Positions 35,881 to 37,569 of a DNA stretch of 37,569 nucleotides are shown here, in pieces. The translations under genes and the position numbers were made by a program. The stretch lies in the NCBI GenBank assembly GCA_040221375.1, contig JAVKEP010000018.1, forward strand, positions 1 to 37,569, read 5' to 3'. The stretch's first letter is position 1; every line of letters begins with the position of its first letter. The DNA comes from SHAN690 sp040221375 (GTDB taxonomy: Bacteria > Bacteroidota > Bacteroidia > Flavobacteriales_G > Salibacteraceae). The notes under the pieces are model-generated. The model was given only the letters and a program-made list of their open reading frames with translations. It had not been told where the DNA came from and searched no databases.

Positions 35881-36747
35881 ATGATTCTACCCAATACCAT
35901 CATCGCCGGTGCGCCAAAAAGCGGTTCGAGTTCCATCTATTGGTGGCTTTCTTCACACCCAGAGGTCTGCGCTTCTAAAACCAAGGAGACGCATTATTTT
36001 GATGACAAGGTTTACCCGAGGTTTAACGCATCGGCCAACGTCATCGAGCACGGACTTGATACCTACGGGCGCCATTTTGACCATTGCCCTGCCGACGCAA
36101 GGGTGATCATGGAGGCGACGCCAATCTACTTGTACCAAGAAAATGCCCTGAAGCACCTCGCTGCATTCGATCCTCAACCCAAGATCGTTTTGATTTTAAG
36201 AGAACCCTCTCAACGCGCGCATTCACCGTTCCGGTTCAATAAATATCGCCTGGGAAACATTCCGCTCGACAAGGACTACCCAGACTACTTAGAAGAAACG
36301 AACGGCACCGATGGCGATCCGCTGATGCGGGGAGAATACATCCGATACATTCGTCGTTGGGTGAAAGCATTTGGAAAAGAGCGCGTGCACGTCATGCAGC
36401 TCGAACAACTGTTTCAAAACAAAGCAGGTGAAATGAAGCGGCTCGCCCGGTTTCTCGGCATCGATGAAGGCTTTTACGACACCTACGATTTCATGAAGCG
36501 CAACGAAACGCGTAAAATGCGGAGTACCCGACTCCACCGATTCGGACTGAGGCTTCAACCTTTGGTGCCCCAGTGGCTTCAGGAACGGGTAATCATTCCG
36601 TTGTATCTAAAGTTTAACTCTACAGCAATGCCGAAGGTTTCGGAACGAGACAAAGCAATGATCGAAGCGCACAAACCGAGATTTGCAGCATTCAACGAGG
36701 AATTGGCGAGCGAATTTCCGAATATTGACCTCACCCTTTGGAAGTAA
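35881..36747 (+). CDS. Sulfotransferase
   Basis: A 288-residue PAPS-dependent sulfotransferase like the heparan N-sulfotransferase domain. The 5'-phosphosulfate loop is APKSGSSS (11-18, with K13), the KETHYF segment is at 35-40, and the 3'-phosphate site is LREPSQRAHS (106-115, with R107 and S115). No signal peptide or membrane helix is visible, so it acts in the cytosol on a nucleotide- or lipid-linked sugar. ATG 35881 was preferred over 35857 because a promoter element overlaps the longer start. A glycosyltransferase gene follows after 8 nt, suggesting a sulfated surface glycan. Confidence 0.9.
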   Translation: MILPNTIIAGAPKSGSSSIYWWLSSHPEVCASKTKETHYFDDKVYPRFNASANVIEHGLDTYGRHFDHCPADARVIMEATPIYLYQENALKHLAAFDPQPKIVLILREPSQRAHSPFRFNKYRLGNIPLDKDYPDYLEETNGTDGDPLMRGEYIRYIRRWVKAFGKERVHVMQLEQLFQNKAGEMKRLARFLGIDEGFYDTYDFMKRNETRKMRSTRLHRFGLRLQPLVPQWLQERVIIPLYLKFNSTAMPKVSERDKAMIEAHKPRFAAFNEELASEFPNIDLTLWK

Positions 36748-36755
36748 CCCCAGCC

Positions 36756-37569
36756 GTGACAAAGCAAAAAGTAGTCATCATAGGACCCGCCCATCCGTTC
36801 AGAGGAGGCATCGCCGATACCAACGAGGCGATGGCACGTGCGTTCCAACGCGGTGGCTCTGACGTTACGCTCGTCACCTTCACGGTACAGTATCCCGATT
36901 TGCTCTTTCCTGGAAAAACTCAATTCAGTACCGATCCGGCTCCAGAAGGACTCGATATACGTCGCATCATTCACAGCTTTAACCCAATGAATTGGATATC
37001 GGCTGCGCGGGAAATCCGTCGGCTCAATCCCGATGTGGTCATCATGCGGTACTGGTTGCCCTTTCTGGCGCCTTGTTTTGGGATCATCGCCCGATTGCTT
37101 CCCAAAAAGGTGACGGTCATCGGCTTAACCGACAACGTTATTCCGCACGAAAAACGCTTCATGGACGCCGGATTCACTTGGTTCTTCATGCGTGGATGCG
37201 ATGGTTTTATGGCCTTGTCTAGCTCTGTGCTTCAAGACCTGAGAGCATTGAGTAAGTTGCCTTCGTCTTACTTTCCTCATCCGATCAACGACCAATTGCC
37301 CCCACCGATTCCCAAGGTAGACGCACGTGAGCTGCTTCAACTCGAGCCGGACGGTATTTATCTCTTGTTTTTTGGGTTCATCCGTAAATACAAAGGCCTC
37401 GATCTGCTCTTGGAAGCCATGGGAAATGAGAAATTACGGCAACGAGGGGTTAAGTTGATCGTAGCTGGAGAAAGCTATGACGGCATGGATGAGTACCACG
37501 AGATCATTGCGCGGCTCGGACTCGAGGACAGGGTGATGTTGAAGACTGAATTCATTCCAAGCGCGGATG
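36756..37569 (+). CDS. Glycosyltransferase family 4-like protein, 3' end missing
   Basis: The reading frame is open from GTG 36756 to the window edge (271 codons), so the C-terminus is not seen. It begins VTKQKVVIIGPAHPFRGGIA, a GT-B fold first strand with a glycine-rich loop, continues with RYWLPFLAPCFGIIARLLPK, and reaches the second lobe start LFFGFIRKYKGLDLLLEAMG and KLIVAGESYDG, the donor-binding half. GTG is the most likely start, 8 nt after the sulfotransferase stop; the first ATG is 26 codons in and would lose the glycine loop. It probably adds a sugar to a surface polysaccharide or glycolipid. Confidence 0.87.
   Translation, partial: MTKQKVVIIGPAHPFRGGIADTNEAMARAFQRGGSDVTLVTFTVQYPDLLFPGKTQFSTDPAPEGLDIRRIIHSFNPMNWISAAREIRRLNPDVVIMRYWLPFLAPCFGIIARLLPKKVTVIGLTDNVIPHEKRFMDAGFTWFFMRGCDGFMALSSSVLQDLRALSKLPSSYFPHPINDQLPPPIPKVDARELLQLEPDGIYLLFFGFIRKYKGLDLLLEAMGNEKLRQRGVKLIVAGESYDGMDEYHEIIARLGLEDRVMLKTEFIPSAD

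Noticed and set aside
13389..37569. A defence island, toxin-antitoxin pair or prophage
   Set aside because: All genes here fit metabolic, envelope or surface roles. No nuclease, helicase, restriction, integrase or phage structural motif was recognised.

Overview
The window comes from a Bacteroidota chromosome, most likely a flavobacterial or Cryomorphaceae-like marine or freshwater lineage. Four signs support this. The order tuf, tRNA-Trp, secE, nusG, rplKAJL, rpoBC is the phylum's usual one. Two proteins carry type IX secretion (T9SS) sorting domains. Several genes are preceded by the Bacteroidota -7 element TAnnTTTG, three times as the identical nonamer TACCTTTGC. Purine-rich Shine-Dalgarno sites are largely absent. 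These placements come from protein and motif recognition by eye; no database search was run.

Layout. 1-325: two tandem 115-bp repeats and a structured leader before tuf. Each repeat holds what looks like the 3' end of a tRNA-Thr with a 34-nt insertion in the T loop. 326-13260 (+): the translation/transcription block tuf, terminator, tRNA-Trp, secE, nusG, rplK, rplA, rplJ, rplL, an attenuator-like hairpin, rpoB, rpoC and a DUF3467 gene, closed by a strong terminator. 13389-18657 (-): a tightly packed group, read from the right: a cystathionine beta-synthase-type PLP enzyme, a class I glutamine amidotransferase-like (C26) lipoprotein, a BtuF-like metal/cobalamin-receptor protein without a signal peptide, and a patatin phospholipase fused to an outer-membrane barrel.

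18777-20045 (+): two tandem paralogous secreted proteins of unknown function. 20042-22240 (-): a T9SS-targeted cyclophilin and a LolC/LolE-type permease. 22321-23505 (+): a secreted NamZ-family (DUF1343) muramidase. 23491-26127 (-): a DUF1573 protein with its own terminator, then an aminotransferase and a lipoprotein. 26336-29707 (+): valS and a DUF481-like outer-membrane protein. 29704-34953 (-): a 1411-residue T9SS type B surface protein, a quinone reductase-like flavoprotein and a small lipoprotein. 35020-35793 (-): a DUF218/ElyC-like membrane protein. 35881-37569 (+): a sulfotransferase and the start of a glycosyltransferase, probably the edge of a surface-polysaccharide locus.

The first 13 kb is conserved housekeeping DNA. 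The rest is mostly cell-envelope and surface biology: outer-membrane barrels, lipoproteins, T9SS cargo, peptidoglycan turnover and sulfated-glycan synthesis. No phage, transposase, CRISPR array, toxin-antitoxin pair or recognisable defence island was seen. The most unusual signal is the tRNA-derived tandem repeat upstream of tuf.
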